Under the pieces are notes generated by a model. It was not told the origin of the DNA, ran no database searches, and was given only the letters and a program-made list of their open reading frames with translations. The position numbers and the translations under genes were made by a program. Shown piece by piece: positions 51,077 to 60,897 of a DNA stretch of 64,000 nt. Within the stretch, counting starts at the first letter, position 1. The number at the start of each line of letters is the position of its first letter. Source of the stretch: Diplonema japonicum (lineage: Eukaryota > Euglenozoa > Diplonemea > Diplonemida > Diplonemidae); the NCBI GenBank assembly GCA_964019335.1, contig OZ025672.1, positions 186,001 to 250,000 of the forward strand. The letters are read 5' to 3'.

Positions 51077-52018
51077 TCACCCCCACAACAGGTGCTCTAC
51101 CGAACTTTCCATAGTGAGTTTCTTCCCTGAAAGCTGTAAAGCGACTGTGAAAACCGTCTTATTCTTAAACAATAAAACCGCTTCTCCGTCGCAAGGAACT
51201 TCATGAGAATCCCGCGGCCCCCATCCGGAACCGTAGGAAAACCCTTCCGATGCATTGCGTACGCCGTTGTAGGAAAACGTGCAGATAAGGCTTTGAGTAT
51301 AGAATTCGCTGACCTGCATACTTACGATGTTTTCATAGGGTCGTTCAGAAGGCACGGAATCTTGACCAGCCGTGAGCTCCAACGGTTGCGAAAGTTGTTC
51401 GAGTGTAACATTATTGGCGAATATTTGTACACGATGACCAAAGTTCACACATAACAAGTGAGAATCCCTATCAACAGCACCACACACTCTTCTAAAAATG
51501 AGAGCGGGATGATGGTGGAGGTAAGCTTCTTGGATCACCAGCCCACTTTCCAATCCTGTAAGCCCAGGGTAAATCGAACCTTTAGGAATGGCAAGAACAT
51601 GATGGAACGTGAGAGCAACGTGGCTGGAGACTATATCGTCTAACCAAAGCCCGACCTGCTCCCGAACAGGGGGGCACTTTGGGCAGCTTCCCTTTAGAAG
51701 CTCGTCCATGGTTGACGTGCCGACAATGTCGAATTGGTGAAACCCGTTGAAATCGGTGAAGATAGCGTCCACCCCGACAGACGCCAGCTGCAGGCATCTG
51801 CACAGTGTGCCGTCGCCGCCTGTTGATGAGCACTGTGCCACCTCGTGCATGTGTTTTAACGCTTCCTTGTGTCCACCTTTAAAGTGGTTCAGCCAAATCC
51901 ATCCCGCCTTGTTGCTGATAAGGATCCCCCCGCCGCCGTACGCCATGTTCCCGTGAAACCACTTTTTGATCAGCCATTCTGAGGAGTGGCCTATGTACCA
52001 GATATTCTTGTGAGGGCT

Positions 52019-52053
<35 letters not shown>

Positions 52054-53220
52054 CCTCCCCAAAAAATTCATACTCAGAAAAATGTCCCATGGCCCACCGC
52101 AGGTTTTCCGTGAACACCAGTGTATCGTCGTCGACCATAAAAAACCAAGACGAAGCGGCGAATCTAATTTTTTTCTTTTTTTGGAAAAAAAAAAAAAAAA
52201 AAAAAAAAATAGTGTTGTGGCATACGTCTCGAACGCCCAGTGTAGGACGGCCGTGACACGGATAGATATGGCGGTGATGCCTTGGACAGGACGCAAAGGA
52301 CCTACCGTCCAATGGACACTCGGAAGAGAGGTGTTGATGAAAGGTGAAAAAACGTCAAGCGAGATAACAGCACGCGTCCACAGCAGCCGTCCGACGTTTG
52401 AAAAGAGCCAGTTGTGAAGAAAGGGAAGCCTGCGGACAATAGTCTTGGCAGAGGAGATCACAATGGGCACCGCATCAAGATGGGTGGAAGGTCCCTTTGC
52501 GAGCGGGGGGTAAGAAAAACTTGTCGTCAACGCACTGCAGCAACCCCCGTGCTCCACAGAGCATTCACTGTTATTCCACGAAGGAGGTGGAGGGCTGAAC
52601 ACGGGGGATATTGAATGTTCAAGGAGCTGCACGGCATCGGACGACTCCACATGAAGCCGCCATGAAGCCTTCCCACGGAACTCAATACTGCTGTCTTCCG
52701 CTTGCAGCTGCAGGAACCCATTGTTCAGTACAACGTAGTGCCCTGCAAATGCCGCGGCTTCTAATGCAAAATATCCTAATAAATATTTATCACCATCAAT
52801 TGAAAAACTGCTCGACTGATGGAAGTCTTCAGATGACTGACGTTCTTTGAAATGCACGGAACAACCTGAGTGGACTACATAGATGTCTTTTGTTGTCCCG
52901 CACAGCTTCAAGGAAACATGTTCGGAGGGTGATACAAGGCTGCGGACGAATTTTATCTGGATGCCTGGGTCCGTTACTACTGGGATGTTGTCGCTTTCTT
53001 TTTGTGTGGAGCCCCACATGATGTTCGTTTGGTCCAAGCCGTGGATGAACCCGCAGGTTCCAAGAGGCACGCGGGATAATGTTGCTTCCTTTTGGGGTTG
53101 GGACAAAGCTGTAGATTCGAAGGCGTCTTTGTCATCACGACTCAGAATGGTCATTCCCTTCGTCACCACATACACTGAAAGTACTAATGACCACACGAAG
53201 ATCAAGATCGGGAGTTTCAT
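51077..53220 (-). CDS. GT31 fringe-like/DUF604 glycosyltransferase with AbfB-like N-terminal domain, 2 introns
   Basis: Probable Golgi type II glycosyltransferase, 674 aa. Exons are 52226-53220, 52074-52163 and 51077-52016. The 62-nt intron 52164-52225 (GTATGC...TTAG, a T-run facing an A-run) restores HWAFETFAASSWFFMVDDDT. The 57-nt intron 52017-52073 (GTATGA...poly-A...ACAG) restores GHFSDPHKNIWYIGHSSEW. Both joined blocks are the expected fringe-family sequence, which is strong evidence for the splicing. The N-terminus has a signal anchor (ILIFVWSLVLSVYVV, residues about 5-19). Residues about 130-200 (FALEAAAFAGHYVVLNNGFL, then QLQAEDSSIEFRGKASWRL) resemble an AbfB arabinose-binding beta-trefoil repeat. 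The catalytic part has the DxD motif MVDDDT, GNMAYGGGGILISNKAG, the acidic GGDGTLCRC, GFHQFDI, and SLHH-like TFHHV of DUF604/GT31 enzymes. The acceptor sugar is unknown. Confidence 0.85.
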
Positions 53221-54244
53221 ACATTCAACCCACGGGTTTCTTTTTTTTTTTTTTTTTTTTTGCCCCTTCTTTTCTGTTTATTTTTTTGAGGCTTTTTTTT
53301 TTGTTGGAAAAAAAACTTTTTTATTTGGAAAATAATAATAGGAAAAAAAAAAGTTTTTTTTGGGGGGGGAAAAAAAATGGGATGGTCAGTCTACTTGCGG
53401 GGGATGGGGGAAAAAAAAGAAATTTTTTCCCCAGTCGAAATACCCCCCCGGTTCCATCCCACTCCCCCAGGCCCCCCCTTTTTTTTTGTTTCTCCACCCC
53501 CTCATTGACCCTTCGCCTAAAACCTTTAAGGTTTTTCCCTTTGTTTTTTTGGGGGGAGGATGAGGGCGGGAGAAAAAAAAAAGAAAATGAGGAAGAAATG
53601 GAAATGGTGTGGTGGGATGAAGAAAAAGCGGGAATAAAAAAAAAAAAAAAAAAGAGATGTACATCCGCGTGGAACCGTTTTCAACACTTTTTCCTCTTTC
53701 TTTTTTTTTTTCTTCTTCTTTCTTTTCTTTTTTTTTTCCCCCCATCCCTCTGAAGATCACGGGTACAAAAATCAAAAAAAAAGGAAAATAAAAAAAAATA
53801 GGCAAAGAAAAAAATGGAACCAGAAAGAAAGAAACAAATAAAAAGAAAAGAGCAGGGGAAAAAAGGGAATGGGATTCTGGAGAGGAGAGGCTTTAAAAAC
53901 AAACAAAAAAAGCCAGCGTACTCATATACCAAAATATTAAGATTGCTTTCCTTTTTTTTTTTTTTCTTCTTCCCCTCCTCCCTGTTTCATTCCCATTAAT
54001 AAAAAAAAAAATGTTTTTCTTTTTTTCTGTTTTGTAAAGGAAACAGAAGTAAAAACGAAAAAAAAAAGGGAGGGCTGTATTAATACTGTTTTTTTTTTCT
54101 TTTTTTTTTTCTTTTGCGCGCACCGAAACCCCCTTTAGCCTTTATAAAGAATGCACAAAAAGACCGTGCTTTTTTTTTTTTTTTTTTTCCTCTTTCCCCC
54201 CCCCAAAAAAAAGAAACGAATATTTATATATTTGCCATAAGGAC
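53221..54244. other. Homopolymer-rich spacer
   Basis: A/T-rich and purine/pyrimidine runs only; no gene or family repeat recognised. Confidence 0.6.
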
Positions 54245-54330
54245 TTAAAATTCCTCACCCTCAACATCCTCAACATCAGGCTCGCGTTGCTTTGCGGCTT
54301 TCCTCAGGTATTCGATGAGAGTTTCCGTTT

Positions 54331-54374
<44 letters not shown>

Positions 54375-55724
54375 CTTCAAACCTTCTTAAATGCAGCATC
54401 CTTCTCTCTTGCGCTCCGTCCCATGAGGACGCTGACGACGTCAGTAAGCTTCATTACCTCGTACCAGTCTTCACCGTAGACTCTACCGTTTTTCGAGGTT
54501 TTATTCGCTTTCTTTGTCCACTTTTTCAGCTTAGCAGTGTACTCCTCTTCCGTGATAATAGGCTCCTCACGTTTTACTGGCTGCTCGTCAGGCATTTTTG
54601 CCCCACCAGTACCGAAGGAGAAGGTGAAACCGGATTTGCTAGGGTCATGCTGCTTTCTAGCATAGTGCGGGCTGCCCTCACGTGGTTCTGCCGTCCTGCG
54701 GCCTTGCGACTCCTCATCGTCGGATTTTCCACCGCGGAGTTTGTAGATCTGTAATTTTTTTTTTTTTTTTTTTTTTTTTGTTTGCCACCCATACCCTGTT
54801 CAAAATTTCGTACGCCTGGTTAATCTCGTTCATCTTGTTAGGAGGTGCGTCCGGGTTCCTGTCGGGATGGAACTCGATGGTCATCTTCTTCCATGCTTTT
54901 TTAATCTCCTGCGGTGTCGCACCCTTCTGCAGATTGAGCGTTTCAAGCGCCTTCTTCTCCTCACCCTGCACCATCCCGTACACGGAAGAAAAGCTTTCCT
55001 GCCAACCCATCTTGTAAAGCTCATCAAAGACCTGCTTAAGAATCTTCCCAGATGAAACCGCCGATTGGGCGAGATTTGTCTGTTTCCCGTCGTATTCAAA
55101 TTCGATGTAGTGAGATGTGACAACGATAGTGGCGGCGGTGGCGATGAAGAGGAATAACCGGACTGGCGTGGATTTCCTGCCTACGGAAGGAACGGAATCG
55201 CTTCTGGTTGTTTGGCAGATTGCGAAGAACCTTCGGACAAAGCTCTGAGCGTGGTAGATGAGCTCACCTGTAGTATCTTGCATCATTAGCAATTGCGTAA
55301 TGATCAGCCACCCTACCCCCTTGTAGGTTGGTACGCCAATAGTTTTCCTTCCGAACGTGAGAGCCGCCAACGACAGAACATTGGCAATGCCGTAGGCCGG
55401 CCATTCACCCGCGAAGTCCAGCAGCCACGCGTAGTAAGTGGAGAACAGAAGGTACGCCAGAAACGCGAAAAACCCAAAACCCCTGTCGCCCTTGTAAAAA
55501 CTACCGTTTGCCTCCCTCACGTACCCCGGGATTAAAAAGAAGTCCAAAGCGGAGCCGACACCAAACCCACCCAAACTCGTCATCCACAGCATGGCTTGAC
55601 CTTCCCTTTCTAAGTACCAATGATGCAGGCCGCACCACCACCCTACCAACCAGAGTACATACGTTACTACTATTGATTTTTGATAGGGCTGAGGGGCCTC
55701 AGCCGGGACAGAAGGCTGGCGCAT
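54245..55724 (-). CDS. DNAJC22-like membrane J-protein, 2 introns
   Basis: Membrane-bound Hsp70 co-chaperone; the DNAJC22 (wurst) family is linked to endocytosis. Exons are 54795-55724, 54383-54748 and 54245-54331, giving 460 aa. Introns 54749-54794 (GTATGG...poly-A...ACAG) and 54332-54382 (GTTTGA...poly-A...AAAG) rejoin NR-IYKLRGG and FKK-ETETLIEYL in frame. The N-terminus carries the DNAJC22 TM2-like region (VVTYVLWLVGWWCGLHHWYL, then GQAMLWMTSLGGFGVGSALD). Several more TM segments follow. The J domain lies near residues 255-315 with the HPD in IEFHPDRNPD, and ends at the exon 1 boundary. After it comes a ~150-residue charged tail not found in animal DNAJC22 (SGFTFSFGTGG, EEEYTAKLKKWTKKANK, EPDVEDVEGEEF). 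The start at 55722-55724 follows a ~25-nt A run. Without the introns the tail would appear as separate small frames. Confidence 0.88.
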
Positions 55725-55855
55725 TTTTTTTTTTTTTTTTTTTTTTTTTCGTCCTATTGAACAGAGATTGATTAAAAAAAATTTCACCATTTTTGAACAA
55801 AAAAAGCCCTCTTTTAGGGAGTAAATGTGTAAAAAAAAGGGGGGGGGAAGAAAAG

Positions 55856-56005
55856 CTAAGAATTGTTGGAGTAAATAATAGAGTAGCCCTCAGAGTTCCC
55901 GGGCAGTTGAAGGTTACCGGGGTTGATCACAACCTTCTGGTTCGCAGGGAGGGTGAAGGCGTAGCCACCAGGACGGGGTGCTGCGATACCTTGGCCGACG
56001 GGCAT
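55856..56005 (-). CDS. 49-aa microprotein, tandem copy 1
   Basis: Encodes MPVGQGIAAPRPGGYAFTLP and continues through NQKVVINPGNLQLPGNSEGY to IIYSNNS. It is Gly/Pro/Asn-rich with no hydrophobic segment or cysteines. Two further copies (56177-56326, 56550-56699) encode the identical protein while differing in DNA only at synonymous positions, so the sequence is under protein-level selection or homogenisation. The ATG follows an A-rich leader. I recognise no family; a small structural or RNA/protein-binding peptide is possible. Confidence 0.85.
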   Translation of the reverse strand: MPVGQGIAAPRPGGYAFTLPANQKVVINPGNLQLPGNSEGYSIIYSNNS

Positions 56006-56176
56006 TTTTCTCTTTTTTTGTTTTTGTTTTTTTGTGTGTAGACCTTTTTTTTTTTTTTTTTTTTTTTTTTTTGCGTAACGAAACAAAACGAAATTATTTA
56101 ATACAAATAAGAATAATAGTAAGAATGTGTAACTGGGGGGGGGGGGGGGGGGGTAAGTCAGCGCTTTTAATTGCTT

Positions 56177-56323
56177 CTACGAGTTGTTCGAGTAAATAAT
56201 AGAATAACCCTCAGAGTTCCCAGGAAGCTGAAGGTTACCGGGGTTGATCACAACCTTCTGGTTTGCAGGAAGCGTGAAGGCGTAGCCACCAGGACGGGGT
56301 GCTGCGATACCTTGGCCGACGGG

Positions 56324-56326
<3 letters not shown>
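56177..56326 (-). CDS. 49-aa microprotein, tandem copy 2
   Basis: Same 49-residue protein as copy 1, with synonymous changes (for example the Leu, Gly and Ser codons near the middle and the TAG stop context). The ATG is directly preceded by a ~27-nt A run. The spacer between copies (56006-56176) contains a long A-run and a G-run and is not conserved. This shows duplication of the coding unit rather than of a large block. Confidence 0.85.
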
Positions 56327-56362
<36 letters not shown>

Positions 56363-56549
56363 GTGTTCTTCCTGCGTTGCTAGTTATCAGCTGCATATCA
56401 TAGTTCAAAGAGTTGCTAAAGTACTAAGTACTGGGATCGAGGTGTAAATGCCCCAGTTGAGTGTACACGCCTGAGGCGCTAAGTTAATGCTGCTGTTAAC
56501 AAACATGCTTTTGACTATCATTTTTTTTCCCCCCCTCTCCTTTTTGGCC

Positions 56550-56698
56550 TTAGGAATTATTGGAGTAGATAATGGAGTAACCCTCAGAGTTCCCAGGAAG
56601 CTGAAGGTTCCCAGGGTTGATCACAACCTTCTGGTTCGCAGGAAGCGTGAAGGCGTAGCCACCGGGACGGGGTGCTGCGATACCTTGGCCGACGGGCA

Positions 56699-56699
<1 letters not shown>
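56550..56699 (-). CDS. 49-aa microprotein, tandem copy 3
   Basis: Same protein as copies 1 and 2. This copy has a TAA stop and further synonymous changes. It is again preceded by a ~20-nt A run. It is transcriptionally first of the three. The neighbour upstream is the leucine-rich-repeat gene. Confidence 0.85.
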
Positions 56700-56733
<34 letters not shown>

Positions 56734-56864
56734 TAAAATATGGAAGAAAATAGAGAAAAACAACTTAACAAAAAAAGGAAAGGGGGGGGGGGGGGGGGGT
56801 CAACTCGTTCCCCCCCACCCATAATTGTTTTAAACTCCTTTAAAAAAAAAAATCATGTCGCCCG

Positions 56865-57443
56865 TCACCCCGCAGCACGCCGCATCGTGGTAATCTGCCG
56901 GATCGCCTCGCACAGCGCCTCCGGGATGTCAGTACCCCCAACGTAGAGGCAGGTGATGCAACTGTTGTCCCGCACGGCATTGAGCAAGAGCATCCCTCCT
57001 GGGAAATGGATGCCTTTGCAGTTCGCAAGGTCGACCGACGTTACGGCCTTTGAGCATGTCAGTGCATGGGATAACACTTCCACGTCAGAAAATGTGAAAG
57101 TTGTTTTGGCAAGCGACCATCGTGAGAGGGTAGGGTGGAACGCAATGAGGTGCGCGACGGCTTCCCACGTCTTTGGTGATGCGATGCCCTTGCAGCTCGC
57201 ACCTAGGTATACACGAGTGACGTGAGTGTTATCGATAAGCGATCTACAGAGCTCGAAGAAATAGTCAGGTTCGAGGTCCTGCGCTGACAAATCCACGCAT
57301 TCTGTTCCTCCCTTGCGCAGTCCCGCAAGGACTACACCAGGAGCCGGGCGTTTTGCATCCATTTCCCTCTGCTTCACAACCTCCGGGTTTTCTGCATAAT
57401 CAGGTGGCTCATCCGTCCGCCACCAGTCATCTTGACGGTTCAT
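56865..57443 (-). CDS. Short leucine-rich-repeat-like protein
   Basis: 192 aa, single exon, from MNRQDDWWRTDEPPDYAENP (ATG 57441-57443). After an acidic N-terminus it contains about four degenerate repeats with the form xxVTxVYLGASCKGIAS, VTSVDLANCKGIHFPGG and ITCLYVGGTDIPEALCEAIR. These resemble the LRR pattern used in protist and kinetoplastid leucine-rich-repeat proteins and fit a short solenoid. The partner is unknown. The upstream leader is T/A-rich. The reading frame is intact. Confidence 0.75.
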   Translation of the reverse strand: MNRQDDWWRTDEPPDYAENPEVVKQREMDAKRPAPGVVLAGLRKGGTECVDLSAQDLEPDYFFELCRSLIDNTHVTRVYLGASCKGIASPKTWEAVAHLIAFHPTLSRWSLAKTTFTFSDVEVLSHALTCSKAVTSVDLANCKGIHFPGGMLLLNAVRDNSCITCLYVGGTDIPEALCEAIRQITTMRRAAG

Positions 57444-58153
57444 ACTTTTTTTGTTGTGGCATTGAATTAAACAAAACTTAAACAAAAAAAAAAAAAAAGA
57501 AGAATGAAAGCATTGACACCATTTGGGTACGGGTATGGGTGGTTAGTCGTTTTTTTTTTTTTTTCTTCCTTTTTTTTCCCCCCCGTTTGGATCGGTATTT
57601 CGTCGGATTTCTTTTTTTTTTTTTGTTTTTTTTGTTTTGTTTTTGCCTTCAGAATAGGAATGTGTTCTGCAAACTAGAAAGCATGGAAGAGAAGATGTAA
57701 AAAAAGATAAAGAAAGAAAAGGTAATGACACCTTTCTTGAAGGATAGTTTTTTTCTTGGGGGGTAGAGGTAACGAAAGCTCGCCGATGGGGAGGTGTCGC
57801 CAATCACCTAGGGATTATGAGGGGGGGGGGGGGGAAGAGGGGGGGGGGGGGGGGGGGTTAAACTGGGACATGTCGAAATACACGAGTAGTCGATTTTACA
57901 GAACCAGTCGCATCTTCTTTTTATTCAAAATGAAATTATCAGTCCAATATCTGTTGTTTCGTGTCTAATAGCTAACTCGCATCGATGTAACCCAGAAACC
58001 AAAAAAGAGGAAAAAAAAAATCCCTGCTGCCCTGAAAGAACACAAAAAAAAAAAACATTTTCTAAATAGATCCCTCAAGTTTCTATTAAAAATTTTAATA
58101 AAAGAAGAAAAGGAAAAAAAAAAAAAAAAAAAAAAAAAAGAACACTTTCCGTC
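57444..58153. other. Homopolymer-rich spacer
   Basis: T-runs, G-runs (57813-57857) and an A-run (58110-58139); nothing supportable. Confidence 0.6.
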
Positions 58154-58258
58154 TCAAATATCTTTTGTCTTTTCGGTGCCTTCGGTGTAGCCATCGAGGT
58201 TTTGTATTTCATCCTCGACAGCCTTGTTGACAAAACCGGACAGGTGCATCGCAGCCAT
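58154..58258 (-). CDS. Possible 34-aa microprotein gene or first exon
   Basis: MAAMHLSGFVNKAVEDEIQN then LDGYTEGTEKTKDI, ended by TGA. The ATG follows CCAGGT, which follows a ~38-nt A run. This layout matches the A-rich leaders and AG splice acceptors elsewhere in the window, so the CCAG could be a trans- or cis-splice acceptor. The piggyBac 3 insertion now lies directly upstream, so the gene may have lost its original leader. It could also be one exon of a longer gene; no donor is clear. Unrecognised. Confidence 0.4.
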   Translation of the reverse strand: MAAMHLSGFVNKAVEDEIQNLDGYTEGTEKTKDI

Positions 58259-58262
58259 ACCT

Positions 58263-58298
<36 letters not shown>

Positions 58299-58304
<6 letters not shown>

Positions 58305-60049
58305 CACTAAAGGACCATGAGGACATATGTGTCCTTAAGAAAAATTATCTTTTCTATGTGACACTTTTTTGTGCCATACAGCCCCTGGACTTTACTAAGA
58401 CCCATTGTTCCGCGATTTTTTTTTTTTTTTTTGAAATACCCTTTTGCGCGAAGAACAAACACACCCCCAAGGGGGTTGCTTGGTGTCCTTTTGTACTTGG
58501 TATTTGAGAGCAGCTCCTCAGGACCTTCTGAAGAGGTTCTTCCAACTCCAGCACCACCTCAGATGAGGGTGGTGTGCGTTGGGGGGACAAATATCAACCG
58601 TACACCGGCCAAGAAATGACATGGGTACAGGGGTCCAGCAACATGGATAGGCTACAACTTTTCAGTTGTTTATCGCAAACAGCTTGCTGAGGTCCATTAT
58701 CAGCTGTTCAAAGGTGTATGCCACATCCAAGGGCACCACGTTCGACGCAGACGTGGTACAACTGAACACCTGGATCGCCGTCTGGGTTCTGCCCGCCTTG
58801 ATGGACGAAGTCTGCAGGGCGGGCGTCAAGGACTACTGGTCTACAAAGGAAGAGATTACAACGCCTTACATAGGCCGTGTCCTGGGCCGCAACACATTTC
58901 TCCATATCTTCTTGTTGTGTCCACTTTGGCTCACAGGGCAACGGGACACTATCAAAAGTGGAGATGCTGCATTCCCGGCCTCCCCAGCTGGAAAGCTGCA
59001 TACCACCCCCGGTCAAGGGCTGAGCATTGATTCGCTCCTTCTCCCGCCTTAAGCACAGCGTTTTTCAACCAGCTAAACGCAAGCGCTATGGCTTTAAGGT
59101 GTACTCCGTCGGGGTGCGCGCTTAACATTAGAAGTTACCCTGGTGGGGACCCGAAGGACACGGTACCACGTCTTCTGCGACAGTTCGAGCATCGTGGTCA
59201 CTGGGTTGCGATGGATAATCTTTATTCTAATTACCAGTTCTTCTGCTCTCTTTTGAGTACGGGTATGCATGCTATCGGAGGTTCAGCGCAACAGAAAAAT
59301 ACAACCCCATGGGCACGGTTCAACTCCGGAAGACGACAGTGGGCAGAAAAACGAAAAAGGAGGCCAGCAAACAAATCTCACGCCATGACAGAGTCATGCG
59401 GCAGAGTTCGGACAGCATCCGGTTCCTCTTGTGGCACGGCCGTACTAAACCCGTGTTAACCTTTTCGGCTTTGCCTATAATTTTGCCTTTAATCTCTACG
59501 ACTTTGCCTATAGTATAAAATTCACCTCAAGGCTGTGCCAAAAATAAAATAAAAAAAAAAACAATTTTACACCTGCAAAACGTGCAATGTTGCCCTGTGC
59601 CCGGAGTGCTTTGAGATTTTTCATACAAAAAATGACTACCCTGACATGATAAAATACCGACAATTCTGGGGACGCTTGAAAAAAAAAATCCTCAAGGGCT
59701 TCAGCGTCCGCCAGGACCCAATGTTGGAAGAAAATCGACATCTGTAGAAGAAAAAAAAAGTGAGGGATGCTGTCCTCCACCCAAGCGCCCTCGAGTGAGT
59801 TGAGCAAAGTCGCTCGCGATGCTCGGTACTGTGTCGTATATTTCCTCTCCCGACCCCGTATGAACACTAAGTAAGCCCCCCTGCATGGAAAATATACTGT
59901 TTTTTTTTACCCCCTGGGTCACGTGCTTTTTAAAGGGTATAGTGTACTTTCCTATGGTTAAACTCTCGTATTTTTTTTTTTTCCCGGGTTCATAAATAGA
60001 CGGTCCTTGGCACTTTTTTCGCCAAAACCCCCGGTCCTTTAGTGGTTAA
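58299..60049 (+). mobile_element. Decayed piggyBac transposon 3 with both ends
   Basis: TTAA at 58299-58302 and 60046-60049 border a 1.75-kb element with 13-bp inverted repeats: CCACTAAAGGACC inside the left end (after one extra A) and GGTCCTTTAGTGG before the right TTAA. A near-perfect 16-bp palindrome, AGGACATATGTGTCCT (58320-58335), lies just inside the left end. The right TTAA is only ~8 bp from the stop codon of the carrier gene at 60057, so the element landed in that gene's 3' flank. Confidence 0.9.
58600..59745 (+). pseudogene. piggyBac transposase remnant
   Basis: On the plus strand, opposite to the host genes. Early part: WIAVWVLPALMDEVCRAGVK then DYWSTKEEITTPYIGRVLGR. Next, in other frames, the KRKRYGFKVYSVGVRA strand. 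Then HRGHWVAMDNLYSNYQFFCS, the conserved DN-x-Y-x-S region around the second catalytic Asp. The C-terminal finger reads FYTCKTCNVALCPECFEIFH (59555-59640). The block with the first catalytic Asp is absent, and the frame changes at least twice. Confidence 0.85.
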
Positions 60050-60056
60050 ACATTAT

Positions 60057-60897
60057 CTATAGCATACCCATAGCATTAGGCAAAAATGCTGCTAGCACCG
60101 CAGGTGGCGCACCCACAAAAAAATACTTTGGCGCGTACACCGCATCACGGAGCGCAAGCTTACGGGCGAAGGTTAGAAAGTGAGTACCAGGGTATCTAGG
60201 GATTTTTTTTTTTCCCCCCCTTTCCCCATGCATACTGAGTATCCCACGCTGCCGCTTTTGTAAAAGGAATTGCAATGACAGTGGACACCATTCCAGCAAG
60301 GCCACCCGCTGTGAACGCGTGGAGGGTAGTCAGAGGAAGAGAATCCTGCGGGGGCTGAGGAAGGTTCCTCTTAAAGTACAGAGTACACGAGAACATAGCC
60401 GACACAGCAGCAGTGTCTCGAATACAAGCATGCCGGACACCCTTGAAGAGCTCCGCAGGCTTCGTCACAACTATCTTACCCTTGTTAAAATTAAACGCCT
60501 TCCCAGTGTCCGCGTGCCACTGCACAATGTTGTTATGAGGCGTAGAAAGGAGTGCGTTGCAGCAACCTGCAAAGGCACCTGCAGTTGCAGTGTGGAAGTA
60601 AGCACCGCCAGGAAACTGGTGCTTTTCTATGTAGTGATACGCTCGGTCGTAAGCATCAAACATGGCCGCTCCGACAAGCATTTCCACCGCGACGTTGCTG
60701 AAGAACGGCTTGCCGTCGGGCTTCGATGTCACTTCGGTAGCCTTGGACCTGTTCTTCCACTTCTTCTTCGCAAAATATACAATTACCTTCATTTGTGCTG
60801 GTCGCGTAATGACTCGAAACACGCCGAGAACTGCTCCTCTGAGCGCACCGCCTGCTTGCGTGCCCCACCCGTTGAGGTCCAATTCTTGTAAGTTCAT
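60057..60897 (-). CDS. Mitochondrial-carrier-like protein, 1 intron
   Basis: Probable mitochondrial inner-membrane carrier (SLC25-like fold), 266 aa. Exons are 60236-60897 and 60057-60195. The intron 60196-60235 (GTATGC...CTAG, 40 nt, G-rich then A-rich) joins AAAWDTQ to YPGTHFLTFARKLALRD. The carrier pattern is visible as AGAFAGCCNALLSTPHNNIV (residues about 120-140) and AGGLAGMVSTVIAIPFTKAA. These are degenerate versions of the P-x-[DE]-x-x-[KR] helix repeats with small-residue GxxxG-like packing. Helix-rich hydrophobic segments alternate with basic loops. The C-terminal exon adds GAPPAVLAAFLPNAMGML. The exact substrate is unknown and the canonical signature is incomplete, so this may be a divergent member. 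The start ATG (60895-60897) follows A-rich leader. Right next to its stop lies piggyBac 3. Confidence 0.72.

Noticed and set aside
51991-53220. Idea that the glycosyltransferase is a frameshifted pseudogene
   Set aside because: Two GT...AG segments remove the breaks exactly and recreate conserved sequence, so introns explain it better.
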